Shown here piece after piece: positions 1-8,810 of a stretch of DNA of 64,000 bases (the first letter of the stretch is position 1; each line of letters begins with the position of its first letter). Where the stretch lies: assembly GCF_002847505.1 (NCBI RefSeq), contig NZ_MXAV01000013.1:62001-126000 (forward strand), written 5' to 3'. The position numbers and the translations under genes are program-made. The notes below the pieces were generated by a model. That model was not told the origin of the DNA. It was given only the letters and a program-made list of their open reading frames with translations, and made no database searches. The stretch comes from Acidithiobacillus marinus (GTDB taxonomy: Bacteria; Pseudomonadota; Gammaproteobacteria; Acidithiobacillales; Acidithiobacillaceae).

Positions 1-256
1 CGAGCACTGCTCCGCCACCAGTGGCCAGTACCATGGGGTTTGCCTGTTCTTGCAGGTCGGCAATCACTTTGGCTTCGCGCTCGCGGAAGCCGGCCTCGCC
101 TTCTATTTCAAAAATGGTGGGAATATCTACCCCGGTATGATTGACGATGAGCTGGTCACTATCCACATAGGGAATATGTAAACGGGCGGCCAGCAGCCGC
201 CCGATAGTCGATTTGCCCGAGCCCATGGGCCCGATGAGGACTATCGTTCTGGTCAT
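1..256 (-). CDS. aroK: shikimate kinase, partial (C-terminus beyond window)
   Basis: Shikimate kinase phosphorylates shikimate with ATP in the cytosolic chorismate pathway. The 85 visible residues begin [17 protein letters not shown], with a P-loop at about residues 9-17. They continue through an aspartate likely to bind shikimate (YVDSD), a GFRERE motif and a TGGGAV motif, all characteristic of AroK. The ATG overlaps the pilQ stop by 4 bp (ATGA), so aroK is translationally coupled to the pilus operon. A pilMNOPQ-aroK order is common in Proteobacteria. The gene leaves the window at base 1, so the lid and C-terminus are not seen. Confidence 0.93.
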   Translation of the reverse strand, partial: MTRTIVLIGPMGSGKSTIGRLLAARLHIPYVDSDQLIVNHTGVDIPTIFEIEGEAGFREREAKVIADLQEQANPMVLATGGGAVL

Positions 257-2631
257 TGTCCGAGGTTGCTGTTACCACTCGCACCGGCCAGATCATCCTG
301 AACATCACCACCGATGACTTTCGGCGTGATGAAAACCAGCAGTTCAGTCTTGGCGACGCTATCCACATTACTCTTGAACAGCCAGCCCAACAGCGGAATA
401 TCTTTCAACAGGGGAATCCCGGTCTGATTGTGGTTGGTGGTATCGGTATAAATACCGCCAATGACCACAGTCTGACCATCGTTGACCAAGAGTTTGGTTT
501 TGACTTCCTGGGTCTGAATGGGAATACCCGAAGGCAAGGCATCCGCATAGTTGGGCTGATTGTTTTGCGCCGTTACATCCAGAGTGATTTTGCCATTGGG
601 GGAAATATGCGGCGTGACATCCAGGCTCAACTCCGCTTTCTTGAAAGATACCGAGGTGGTGCCACTGCTGGTGGATTGTTGATAGGGAATTTCCTGACCC
701 TGGGAGATGACCGCCTTTTCATTGTCTTCGGTTAGTACTTTCGGGCTGGATATGATCTTGGCCCGGTTGTCCACCTGCAGGGCCTGGAGTTGCAGGCTCA
801 GAATCCGGTTACCGGCTGCCGTGCCCAGGGCAAAGCCCAACGAGGCGGGCGTAGCGCTGGCCAGTGCCGTTCCGGCATTGGAAGCGGCGAGGTTGGCCAG
901 AGCGGGGACAGTGAAACCGGTACCCGTTGTAGAGCTGCCGCCGCTGCTGCCGGAAATGGGATAAGACCCACCCTGAGTTGCCGTAGTACCAGTCGCGCCG
1001 GTGCCGGAAAGGTTAACTACGCCGCCAGCACCATTGGAAGTATAGGTGCCCCCCCAATTGACACCCAGAGAATGGGCGGCGCTGGTGGTGATCTGGACAA
1101 TGCGCGCCTCGATCAGCACCTGTGGTACCGGCTTGTCGATTTTGGCGATCAGTTTTTTGATGTTATCGATATCACGGGGAGTATCCCGGACCAGCAGGCT
1201 GTTGGTACGGTTCACGACGGCCACGCTGCCACGAGGTCCCAACAGGGAATTGCCAATGATGCTGGATTTGGGCAGTCCCAGAGCACTGGCCAGGGATTGT
1301 TGCTGATAGGCGCTCATCTGATCATCAGAAGAGCCGGAACTGTTATGGTCAAAACCTTGCAGCAGTGCCGCGATGCTGGAAGCTCTGGCGTATTTAATCT
1401 GTATCAGTTGGGTTTCCAGGGGCTCCAGCTTGCGCTTGCTGGCATCCGCCTTGAGTTCGGCCTCTTCCTGGCTGGTGATTTGACTGGCCGGGGCCACCCA
1501 GAGGATGTTGCCGATATGTTTGACCGCCAGTCCCTGGGATTCCAGAATGACCTTGAAAGCCTGCTCCCAGGGTTCGTTTTTGAGGCGAATGGACAGACTG
1601 CCCGTGACATTGTTGGAAACCACAATATTCTGGTGGGTAAAGTCGGCAATGACCTGCAGGGCATCACGCACGCTGATGTTCTGGAAATCCATGCTCAACC
1701 GTGCACCGGCATTGGGATTTTGCGCCGCAGTGGCCGTCTTGGGGTGGACATCAATCAGGGTATGCTGACCGAGCTGATAAGCCGAATATTCATAGGGACC
1801 GTGAATGGCGAATACCATACGGGTATTGCGTCCGATGGGGTAACTGTCCACATACTGCACGGGGGTGCCAAACTGAGTCACCCCGAAACGGTGAGTATAG
1901 CTGGCGGGCAGAGTGGTATTTTTGAGTTCCACGACCAGGCGGCCATCTTCCCGGGTGACATTCATTTCCGGCTGCGGGCCGGCAATGGATAAATCGAGAA
2001 TGCCACCACCCTGTTTGCCACGTTTGAAATTCAAGCCGTTGACGGTGGTGCCATAGGTCATGACCGGAGTTGATGCAGCCGGCTTTGCGGGATTGGTTAC
2101 GGCTGTCGAACTTGTCGTCGTTGGGCTGGCTGATGGGCGCGAAACCGCAGAAAGCTTGCTTTTGTTGTCGACCAGGGCCAGACGGTAACCGCCCATGGTG
2201 GGTTCCATCATGATTGCCTGGGGCGATTTGAGCAGCAAGTCGAGGCGGGCATTTTGTCCCTGGTTTTCAGTCAGCACATTTTCGACAGCCCCGTTGGGCA
2301 TTACGGTGCCTACTGAGGAGAGGAAATGCGTATTGTTAAAAACAATTTGCACCCGATATCCGCCATTGAGCGTGTTGACATCATAGACGGGGCGGGAGTC
2401 ACTATGGATGATGAAAGCCGTGCCGTGCTGGTCCGAACTGGGAGTGATGCTGCTGATCAGACTTTCCGCCCAGGCTGCACCTGAACTCAAGCACAACGCA
2501 GCAGCCAGAATGGCGCTGGTCGCTGGCCGCAGAGAGGGCATGAAGGGACGGCTACTGAGATGAAGGCGGGCATTCTTGGCTGTGCGCATCTTTTTACAAT
2601 CCTCTGTATTCTTCGGGTTCAGGCTCGTCAT
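253..2631 (-). CDS. pilQ: type IV pilus secretin PilQ
   Basis: Outer-membrane secretin that forms the channel through which type IV pili pass. Of 792 residues, about 36-55 form the hydrophobic core of a signal peptide ending AWA-E. Two AMIN-like beta segments follow (about 58-160 and 195-300), probably for peptidoglycan binding. Next come an STN domain (from about 312), an N-type secretin domain and the C-terminal secretin core, which ends in a strand containing [11 protein letters not shown] Ser/Gly/Thr-rich loop lies inside the secretin core at about residues 535-570. The start is uncertain. Met15 (2589) has an AGAGG about 11 nt upstream, and Met31 (2541) would give a shorter n-region. The gene follows pilP by 2 bp and is the fifth gene of the operon. 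Confidence 0.95.
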   Translation of the reverse strand: MTSLNPKNTEDCKKMRTAKNARLHLSSRPFMPSLRPATSAILAAALCLSSGAAWAESLISSITPSSDQHGTAFIIHSDSRPVYDVNTLNGGYRVQIVFNNTHFLSSVGTVMPNGAVENVLTENQGQNARLDLLLKSPQAIMMEPTMGGYRLALVDNKSKLSAVSRPSASPTTTSSTAVTNPAKPAASTPVMTYGTTVNGLNFKRGKQGGGILDLSIAGPQPEMNVTREDGRLVVELKNTTLPASYTHRFGVTQFGTPVQYVDSYPIGRNTRMVFAIHGPYEYSAYQLGQHTLIDVHPKTATAAQNPNAGARLSMDFQNISVRDALQVIADFTHQNIVVSNNVTGSLSIRLKNEPWEQAFKVILESQGLAVKHIGNILWVAPASQITSQEEAELKADASKRKLEPLETQLIQIKYARASSIAALLQGFDHNSSGSSDDQMSAYQQQSLASALGLPKSSIIGNSLLGPRGSVAVVNRTNSLLVRDTPRDIDNIKKLIAKIDKPVPQVLIEARIVQITTSAAHSLGVNWGGTYTSNGAGGVVNLSGTGATGTTATQGGSYPISGSSGGSSTTGTGFTVPALANLAASNAGTALASATPASLGFALGTAAGNRILSLQLQALQVDNRAKIISSPKVLTEDNEKAVISQGQEIPYQQSTSSGTTSVSFKKAELSLDVTPHISPNGKITLDVTAQNNQPNYADALPSGIPIQTQEVKTKLLVNDGQTVVIGGIYTDTTNHNQTGIPLLKDIPLLGWLFKSNVDSVAKTELLVFITPKVIGGDVQDDLAGASGNSNLGQ

Positions 2632-2633
2632 GT

Positions 2634-3245
2634 TTAGTTACCGCTCTGCATGTGCAAGATGGTTTGCTCTTTCTTGTAGCCCCCAAATGCGTTGGGGAGA
2701 TACTGCTCTATAGTGACAGATTGTTTGGTCTGAGAGTCATCAATGCCGGTAATGCGCCCGTCATGGGTACCGATGTAACTGCCGATGCTGGCGCGATAGA
2801 CCTTGTTGTCAGGCGTCTGAATGATCGCCCATAACTGGCCGTTGGCCGAGCGCATGATACCGGTCACCTGCATACTGGAGAGTGCATATTTCTCCAACGG
2901 CTGAACTGGGCCATGAGATGCCGGACGCGGTCCGTGATTGCTTTCAGCCGCAGCCTCCTTACGCAACAGGATTTCGGAAAAACTGGTAAAGGGGTCACGA
3001 TTGGCCAGATTGTTGTAAACCGTGGGCTGATACGCCGGAGTTTTGGGCAAGGGCGTAATATGGTCGTTGGTTTTGGGTCCATTGGCGACGAAAGCGCGCA
3101 GATGGCTCAAATCATCACTTTGGGAACAGCCTGCCAGGACCGCGAGGCTGGCACTGATGGCCAGAACATTGAGGACTTTACGCCAAATACTGATGCTGTT
3201 GCGGGCGGCAGTCGGTTTACCGAAACTCACTGCGTTCGTTCTCAT
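2634..3245 (-). CDS. pilP: type IV pilus assembly lipoprotein PilP
   Basis: PilP is an inner-membrane lipoprotein that links the PilNO heterodimer to the PilQ secretin. The 203-residue product has an N-terminal hydrophobic stretch followed by a lipobox, LAGC, with Cys40 as the predicted lipidated residue. A proline-rich unstructured linker (about 55-110) leads to a C-terminal beta domain (GIMRSANGQLWAII) typical of PilP. The start overlaps the pilO stop by 4 bp. The 30-residue n-region before the hydrophobic segment is long for a lipoprotein, so a later start is possible, but I see no better in-frame ATG. Confidence 0.92.
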   Translation of the reverse strand: MRTNAVSFGKPTAARNSISIWRKVLNVLAISASLAVLAGCSQSDDLSHLRAFVANGPKTNDHITPLPKTPAYQPTVYNNLANRDPFTSFSEILLRKEAAAESNHGPRPASHGPVQPLEKYALSSMQVTGIMRSANGQLWAIIQTPDNKVYRASIGSYIGTHDGRITGIDDSQTKQSVTIEQYLPNAFGGYKKEQTILHMQSGN

Positions 3246-3892
3246 GGCTTGCTCCCGTCCTGGGCTGAGCCGGTCTTGTCACCACTATCCAGATAGCGGT
3301 AGGTGGTGGCCGTACATTGCATGACCAGTTGCTGGGCAGCCAGGGCTTTGGCTGCCAGTGTGCTACCGGTTTCGGGAACCCGGGAGATATCGATGCCACT
3401 GATGGTGACAATGCGCGGCATCGCGGCCACAGCAGCTGCGAAACGGCCGATATCGTTGTAGGTGCCCACGACTTTGAGCTTGACGGGAATTTCGGCGTAA
3501 AAGTTTTTGTTGATTTCACCGGTAGGTTGAAACAATTCAAAATCCAGGCCGCGACTACGTCCCGCCAGGGTGACATCATCCAGCAGGGAAGGGATTTGGG
3601 TCCGGTTGGGAAGCTGTTCCAGAAACTTCTGAAAGCGGACATTCATTTCCTTGATTTGCGCCTGATAGGCCGGTAGAGATGCGGCCAGCAATTGTTTCTG
3701 CCGAATCTGGATTTTCAAACTTTCTTCCTGGGTTTGTAGGGCGTCGTACTTGTCATTTTCGGGAGAAATGAATTCAAACCAGACGACAATGCCGAGAATC
3801 ACGATAATAATGGCAATGGCGATCAGCTTGGTTTTCAGGGGCCAGCGGAGGATGTCTTCCACCTGGAGATTACGTATTTCGTCGAAAGTCAC
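3242..3892 (-). CDS. pilO: type IV pilus inner-membrane protein PilO
   Basis: PilO pairs with PilN to form the periplasmic alignment complex between the cytoplasmic motor platform and the secretin. In 216 residues it has a short cytosolic N-terminus, one membrane segment (about 22-43, rich in Ile/Val/Ala), a coiled-coil region (about 48-95) and a C-terminal ferredoxin-like domain with VKLKVVGTYNDIGRF, the recognisable PilO core. It overlaps pilN and pilP by 4 bp on either side, fitting stoichiometric translation. Confidence 0.93.
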   Translation of the reverse strand: MTFDEIRNLQVEDILRWPLKTKLIAIAIIIVILGIVVWFEFISPENDKYDALQTQEESLKIQIRQKQLLAASLPAYQAQIKEMNVRFQKFLEQLPNRTQIPSLLDDVTLAGRSRGLDFELFQPTGEINKNFYAEIPVKLKVVGTYNDIGRFAAAVAAMPRIVTISGIDISRVPETGSTLAAKALAAQQLVMQCTATTYRYLDSGDKTGSAQDGSKP

Positions 3893-4482
3893 GGCTGGAC
3901 CTCCTGTTTGCCCGGGGTCTGGGCACTTTTATCGGCGGCGGTGGGTTTGCGGATGGTCATTTGCAAGGTGAATTGTCCGACGTCCTCACTGCCCAGCTTG
4001 GATTTGCTGATGATGTTCAACTGGGGATTGGTGAAGATTTTGGAGGCCTGAATATTGCGCATGAAGGCTGCCACCTGGTCGTTATCTTGACTATAGCCAT
4101 TCACCGTCAGGGCATCACCGGATTGCTGGAGATGGGTCAGGAAAACGCCATCCGGTGTTTCTGCAGCCAGGGCGTTAAATACCTGAACGACCATATCCCG
4201 CTTGGCCTGAAGATCGGTAATGATGCCTTCCCGGGCCAGTAGTTCGTCGCGTTTTTTGCGCAGGTCGGCAATGGAGGCAATCTGGGTATTCAGTTGATTG
4301 GTAACGCCCTGCAGATAATCGACTTTCGCTTGCTCTGTGTCCACGCGGGCGCTGAAAATGCTGTAAATCCCGTAGTAGAAAGCAGCAGCAAGAAGCAGGA
4401 TGCCTATGAGGGCGGCACCCAGCACCTGACTACGCTGGGCGCGGCGGGCTTCGCGATAGGGTAGTAAGTTGATGCGAATCAT
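3889..4482 (-). CDS. pilN: type IV pilus inner-membrane protein PilN
   Basis: PilN is a bitopic inner-membrane protein. Its N-terminal cytoplasmic motif binds PilM and its periplasmic domain pairs with PilO. The first residues, MIRINLLPYREARR, are the diagnostic PilN motif (INLLPYRE) that docks on PilM. One membrane helix (about 21-44), a coiled coil and a ferredoxin-like domain (ANGYSQDNDQVAAFMRN region) follow in 197 residues. It overlaps pilM and pilO by 4 bp each. Confidence 0.94.
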   Translation of the reverse strand: MIRINLLPYREARRAQRSQVLGAALIGILLLAAAFYYGIYSIFSARVDTEQAKVDYLQGVTNQLNTQIASIADLRKKRDELLAREGIITDLQAKRDMVVQVFNALAAETPDGVFLTHLQQSGDALTVNGYSQDNDQVAAFMRNIQASKIFTNPQLNIISKSKLGSEDVGQFTLQMTIRKPTAADKSAQTPGKQEVQP

Positions 4483-5543
4483 GCCAAAACCCTCCGCAGG
4501 GCCAAGCCGCAGGCAACCGCCAGGGACGAACGGTCAGCATCCATGAAACGCCGGCTGATTTGCGGGGATAATTCCATGCCGGTAAAGGGGTCGGGTACAA
4601 AAACCGGATAACTGACCAGTTGCCGCAATTGATCGGCCAGTTGTGGGATTTTCGCGCCGACGCCAAACAAATGCACGGTGGCTGTAGGTACATCGGGCAT
4701 GCTGGCCTGAAAAAAATCCAGGGAACGGAACAGCTCCTGAGCCATGTTACGGGCAAAAGGCTGGAGCACATCTTTTTCATATTCCGGGGGCAGGCCGCCA
4801 AAGCGCTCCATGCGCTGGGCGTCATTACTATCGAGATTGTAGCGGCGTTGAATTTCTTCGAGGAGGCGTCCCAGGCCAAAATTATGCTCTCTGGAGTACA
4901 CCGGATGTCCATCCTGAAACACATAAATGTTGGTGGTGATGCTGCCGATTTCGACCAGCACGATTCCCTTGCCACTCAGGCTCTTATCCGGAGCTTTGGT
5001 GCTGGCCAGATGTTCATGCAGGAGCCACAAGGCAAAGGGTTTGACGTCCACAATGTGGGGTTTGAGTCCGGCTTCTTCAATGACTGCCGCGCTGTCTTCG
5101 ACGGCTTCTTTTTTGCTGACCACGAGCAGAACGTGATTATAACCTTTGCGGCTATCGTCCGGACCTAAAATGGAAAAATCAAAGTTCACGGCGTCGATAC
5201 TATAAGGAATATATTGGCTCCCTTCGTAACGAATCTGGTCTTCAATGCCCACTTCATCAAGATCGGCGGGCAGCGAGATGACTTTGACGATGGCAGAGTT
5301 GGCAGGAAGCGCTGTAGCCACGGCTTTGCTGCGAATGCGCGAGCGTTCGAGAATGTTGCGTAGAGCCCGGGAAACCGATTCGCTATCCACAATATCCCGA
5401 TCACTGACAGCGCCTGGAGGCAAGGTTTCGGAATCAGCATGCTCCACCCGGATTTTCCCGCGACTTTGGGCGAGGGAAACGAGTTTTACCGCATCTGTAC
5501 TGATATCCAGGCCCAGCAAAGGAGAACTTGGTATGCGTAGCAC
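4479..5543 (-). CDS. pilM: type IV pilus assembly ATPase-like protein PilM
   Basis: PilM is a cytoplasmic actin/FtsA-fold protein that binds the PilN N-terminus and forms the inner ring of the pilus machine. The 354-residue product starts near LLGLDISTDAVKLV, the phosphate-1-like loop. A second nucleotide-loop motif, VLVEIGSITTNIYVF, lies near residue 190 and a third glycine-rich segment (HLFGVGAK) near 285. It is the first gene of pilMNOPQ-aroK. The roughly 205 bp upstream, shared with divergent tadA, must hold the operon promoter. Confidence 0.93.
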   Translation of the reverse strand: MLRIPSSPLLGLDISTDAVKLVSLAQSRGKIRVEHADSETLPPGAVSDRDIVDSESVSRALRNILERSRIRSKAVATALPANSAIVKVISLPADLDEVGIEDQIRYEGSQYIPYSIDAVNFDFSILGPDDSRKGYNHVLLVVSKKEAVEDSAAVIEEAGLKPHIVDVKPFALWLLHEHLASTKAPDKSLSGKGIVLVEIGSITTNIYVFQDGHPVYSREHNFGLGRLLEEIQRRYNLDSNDAQRMERFGGLPPEYEKDVLQPFARNMAQELFRSLDFFQASMPDVPTATVHLFGVGAKIPQLADQLRQLVSYPVFVPDPFTGMELSPQISRRFMDADRSSLAVACGLALRRVLA

Positions 5544-5748
5544 GTCGATTTCCTTATTTTATGGTCTGACCAATGTTATAATATTTGCCTTGCAAACAGG
5601 ATGATGAATTATCTGCAGGGCCAGTATCATTTTTGCAACTTGCGGGGGAAATTAGCAGCATTCCGCATTCTGTCAAGGCGCGCAGTGCTAAAAAGTGATA
5701 GCAGAGAACCGGAAACCTGTATATCTGAGGCCAATCATTGAGAACAGG
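5544..5748. promoter_or_regulatory. divergent intergenic region pilM / tadA
   Basis: This 205-bp stretch separates the divergent pilM and tadA starts, so it should hold promoters in both directions. It is AT-rich near pilM, with a TATAAT at 5577-5582 on the plus strand (TATTAT/TATAAC on the minus strand). I cannot pair it with a convincing -35 hexamer. I see no operator palindrome or riboswitch-like structure. Confidence 0.35.
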
Positions 5749-6237
5749 ATGAATGCAAAACAACCATTAGCCGATACCCGCTGGATGCGGCTGGCTCTGG
5801 ATATGGCGGCACAAGCGGTGGCCGTGGGGGAGGTGCCGGTGGGCGCAGTGCTGGTGAGCGCTGCCGGAGAATATCTGGCAGGGGCGCATAATGCGCCGAT
5901 TGCCACGCATGACCCCAGCGCTCATGCCGAAATGCGGGCGTTGCGCGCCGCTGGCTTGCAGGTAGAGAATTATCGTCTGACGGGGTCCACGCTTTATGTG
6001 ACCCTAGAACCCTGCGTGATGTGTGCGGGAGCTATACTCCATGCCAGAGTGGCCAGAGTGGTGTATGGAGCGGCGGATCCCAAGGCAGGCGCGGTAGAAA
6101 GTCTTTACCAGCTGTTTGATGATCCGCGTTTCAATCATCGTATTCAAGTGGAGGCCGGGTTGCTGGCTGATGCGTCGGCAACTCTTCTAAAAGATTTTTT
6201 TCGGGCGCGGCGTGCCCGCCCAAGAGAGGAAGCATGA
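5749..6237 (+). CDS. tadA: tRNA-specific adenosine deaminase TadA
   Basis: TadA deaminates adenosine-34 of tRNA-Arg(ACG) to inosine. The CDA-fold zinc site is complete: H59-A-E61 supplies the histidine ligand and proton-shuttling glutamate, and P88-C89-V-M-C92 supplies two cysteine ligands. The ATG at 5749 (MNAKQPLADT) gives a normal 162-residue TadA. A start 54 bp upstream is open but would add an atypical N-terminus. The stop overlaps yjbQ by 4 bp. Confidence 0.93.
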   Translation: MNAKQPLADTRWMRLALDMAAQAVAVGEVPVGAVLVSAAGEYLAGAHNAPIATHDPSAHAEMRALRAAGLQVENYRLTGSTLYVTLEPCVMCAGAILHARVARVVYGAADPKAGAVESLYQLFDDPRFNHRIQVEAGLLADASATLLKDFFRARRARPREEA

Positions 6238-6662
6238 AGCATCTCAGTACCGAGTGGAAAATTACTGCGGGAGGCCGGAGATTGTATGAGCTGACCGGAG
6301 ACCTGCAGTCCTGGTTACAGGTCATTGCAGCCCGGGAAGGACTGGTGAACCTCTTTGTACCACATACTTCAGCGAGCCTGATCCTTCAGGAAAATGCCGA
6401 CCCGGATGTGCAGCATGATATTCTCGACTACTTTGCCCGTCTGGTGCCCGATGATGATCCGCATTTCCGCCATCGTAATGAAGGCCCGGATGATATGTCT
6501 GCGCATTTGCGCTGTGTCCTGACCCAGAATAGTCTGGTCATACCGGTCAGGGAAGGGCGTGCCGCCCTGGGTGTCTGGCAGGGGGTGTTTTTGTTTGAGC
6601 AGCGTACCCGCCCACTCAGCAGGCAAATTTTGCTCAGTTTTCAGGGCGTGACAAGAACGTGA
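6234..6662 (+). CDS. yjbQ: YjbQ family protein (UPF0047)
   Basis: A 142-residue member of the YjbQ/UPF0047 family, small beta-barrel proteins that form trimers. Some are reported to have weak thiamine-phosphate-synthase-like activity, but the true role is unsettled. Family signatures seen here are FVPHTSASLILQENADP, the DD-HFRHRNEGPDD segment, and GVWQGVFLFEQRTRP near the C-terminus. It is coupled to tadA by a 4-bp overlap. It has no signal peptide or membrane segment. Confidence 0.88.
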   Translation: MKHLSTEWKITAGGRRLYELTGDLQSWLQVIAAREGLVNLFVPHTSASLILQENADPDVQHDILDYFARLVPDDDPHFRHRNEGPDDMSAHLRCVLTQNSLVIPVREGRAALGVWQGVFLFEQRTRPLSRQILLSFQGVTRT

Positions 6663-6676
6663 CAGGAGAAAAATGA

Positions 6677-7102
6677 ATGTCCAGTTTTGCAGAGCGGTAT
6701 CGGGGAATGCTTTGGGGAATCAAGGAATGGTCGCGTTGGGATGCTTTCGTCGAAACCCTTAGCGCTCATGCGGATGATGGCTGGTATGTGTATTTTGTGG
6801 GAGTGGATTACCCTAAAGCGCCCCTCAAAGCGACACTTTTCCGCCAGCGCCTGGAGGCCATCAGCGTCCTTCTGCATCAGGATCATCGCGAAAAATATCT
6901 GGGGATTGTCTATGTAGATGACTTTGACAATCCCCAATTGATCAAGATTTATGATCCCAATAATCTGGGTGCGTCTTGTGGCAGCAGTGGCAAGCTGGTG
7001 CCTCCCGGCTGGATTTTATCACGCATGGCGCCGGATAATCTGGGCGATTTCATCGTTCCCGAAGGACGCAAACGCTGGTGGCGAGAGTTGCCCCAGGGCT
7101 GA
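6677..7102 (+). CDS. conserved-looking hypothetical protein, 141 aa
   Basis: I do not recognise this family. The 141-residue product is soluble, rich in Trp (two near WGIKEWSRW, one near GWYVYFVG) and acidic. A beta-rich centre (KYLGIVYVDDFDNPQLIKIYD) is followed by a short cysteine/serine/glycine segment (GASCGSSGK). A GGAG ribosome-binding site sits 9 nt before the ATG, and the gene lies 14 bp after yjbQ in the same direction, so it is probably co-transcribed. No catalytic motif is apparent. Confidence 0.7.
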   Translation: MSSFAERYRGMLWGIKEWSRWDAFVETLSAHADDGWYVYFVGVDYPKAPLKATLFRQRLEAISVLLHQDHREKYLGIVYVDDFDNPQLIKIYDPNNLGASCGSSGKLVPPGWILSRMAPDNLGDFIVPEGRKRWWRELPQG

Positions 7103-7164
7103 ATGCATGGCCATGAAGATTCAGCCTTTTGTACGCTGTAAAAATTCCAAGCCGAGGAGAACCC

Positions 7165-8706
7165 ATGGAAGCTGACCTGAAACCCCTGGAATTTGAGGGT
7201 ATTCGTCGATTACTGGAAAAATTATGTGCGACGCCTTTTGGTGCCGATGCGGCCCGTAATTTGGGGCCAGCACCCACGGTGGGTGTGGCCCGCCAGTTGC
7301 AGGATGCCATTAGTGCTGCACGCCTGGGTCTGGAGTCTGGGGAGGGTCCGGTGCTCCCGGAATTGCCCGATGTACGCGCTGCCATCCGCCAGGTGGCCAG
7401 TCCGGGGGCGGCTTTGGCAGGCACGGCATTTCGTAATCTGGCCCTGGTCTTGCGCGTGGGCAAGGAGTTACGGCCTTTTGTTGAAAAGCGCCCCGGACTT
7501 TTGCCCACCGGGGCGGCGCGCCTGGATGCGGCTGCCGACCTCCTGCCCAAAATCGACGCGGTATTGATGCCCAATGGTGCTGTGCGTGAAGATGGCAACG
7601 CGCAGCTCCGGCAATTACATACAGAGCTGAAAGGCGAGCGTGAGCAGATTCAAAAGGCCATGCAGTCCCACCTGTCAGCACCGGGAGCCAAATTGCACTG
7701 GTCCGGTCAGCGCGCCTGCGTTCATCTGCCCGACGGTGCTACCGATCAGATTCGCGGCGTGCGCCGGGGAACCGGTCCCGGAGGCCACGGTTATCTGATT
7801 GAGCCCATGGAGCTGGTGGCAAGCAACAATCGCTTGGAGAAAACAGCGGGCAGTATCGAGCAGGAAAACCAGGCGATTTTGCGGGCGTTGAGTGATGAGG
7901 GGCGTGAGCGCCTAGTCGGCTTGCAACATCTGGTAGAGTCACTGACCTGGCTGGATCTGGCCATTGCCGGAGCGCAGTTGTCCATTCATCTAAACGCCAA
8001 GGCGGCTGAAATGGTGGATGCGCCCGTTTTGACGCTGGAAGAAGCTTATCATCCCCAGCTGATTCTCGCCTATGCCGAAAAGCGCGGTCCGCAGCCCAAG
8101 CCCTTGTCAGTCCACATTAATGCCGATTGTCCGATTCTGGTGGTGACGGGACCCAATACCGGCGGCAAGAGTGTTTCCCTGAAAACCGTTGGGCTGTTGA
8201 CGGTGATGGCTCACTGCGGACTGCACATTCCGGTGGGCGGACGGGCGCAGGTCGGCAATTTCACCCGGGTTTTTGTAGATATGGGCGATCCTCAGAGTGT
8301 GGCCTTTGAGCTTTCCACCTATTCCGGACATGTGGAAGTGCTCAAGCGGCTTCTTGCTGATGCTGATGAGCATACCCTGATCCTCTTGGACGAATTGGGT
8401 ACCGGGACTGATCCGGAAGAGGGCGCAGCTTTGGCGATGGCGGTACTCGATCATCTCGCCGAACGGGGAGTCAGGGGGATGGTGACCACCCATCTCACTC
8501 CGCTTAAATCCTTTGCGGATCAGCATGGATCCCTGCGCAATGCGTCCATGCGCTTTGATCATGAACGTCTGGAACCTACCTATGAGCTGGAAATTGGTAT
8601 ACCTGGACGTTCTTTGGGGCTGGTGATCGCTGCCAAGCGGGGTCTGCCGGAAAATTTGGTGAACAAGGCCCGCCATTATCTCGAAACCTTGCATCAGCAT
8701 TCCTGA
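7165..8706 (+). CDS. MutS2-type ATPase lacking the Smr nuclease domain
   Basis: MutS2 proteins are DNA-structure-binding ATPases linked to recombination control or ribosome rescue, not to mismatch repair. The 513-residue product has the MutS2 N-terminus (LEFEGIRRLL), a MutS core/clamp region, Walker A GPNTGGKS at 329-336, Walker B LILLDELGTG at 405-414, and an STYSGH segment before it. The ATG at 7165 is preceded by GAGGAGA, which favours it over an upstream in-frame codon. Typical MutS2 is about 780 residues with a C-terminal coiled coil and Smr endonuclease. Here the protein ends just after the ATPase, at ARHYLETLHQHS. Only about 100 bp separate it from ilvB, so the missing domains are not encoded next to it. 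Confidence 0.86.
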   Translation: MEADLKPLEFEGIRRLLEKLCATPFGADAARNLGPAPTVGVARQLQDAISAARLGLESGEGPVLPELPDVRAAIRQVASPGAALAGTAFRNLALVLRVGKELRPFVEKRPGLLPTGAARLDAAADLLPKIDAVLMPNGAVREDGNAQLRQLHTELKGEREQIQKAMQSHLSAPGAKLHWSGQRACVHLPDGATDQIRGVRRGTGPGGHGYLIEPMELVASNNRLEKTAGSIEQENQAILRALSDEGRERLVGLQHLVESLTWLDLAIAGAQLSIHLNAKAAEMVDAPVLTLEEAYHPQLILAYAEKRGPQPKPLSVHINADCPILVVTGPNTGGKSVSLKTVGLLTVMAHCGLHIPVGGRAQVGNFTRVFVDMGDPQSVAFELSTYSGHVEVLKRLLADADEHTLILLDELGTGTDPEEGAALAMAVLDHLAERGVRGMVTTHLTPLKSFADQHGSLRNASMRFDHERLEPTYELEIGIPGRSLGLVIAAKRGLPENLVNKARHYLETLHQHS

Positions 8707-8810
8707 TGACTGGCTATAGATGCCGGACCCAGTACGCCAAGGCTTTTTTATTTGACCTGCCTGGGAAAACTGTCTAATTTTTTGCGCTAGTACTTTATTC
8801 CCTGAGGAGT

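Noticed and set aside
790-1992. Long open frame of 400 codons on the plus strand inside pilQ
   Set aside because: It is antisense to a well-supported PilQ, has low-complexity composition and no ribosome-binding site or family motif.
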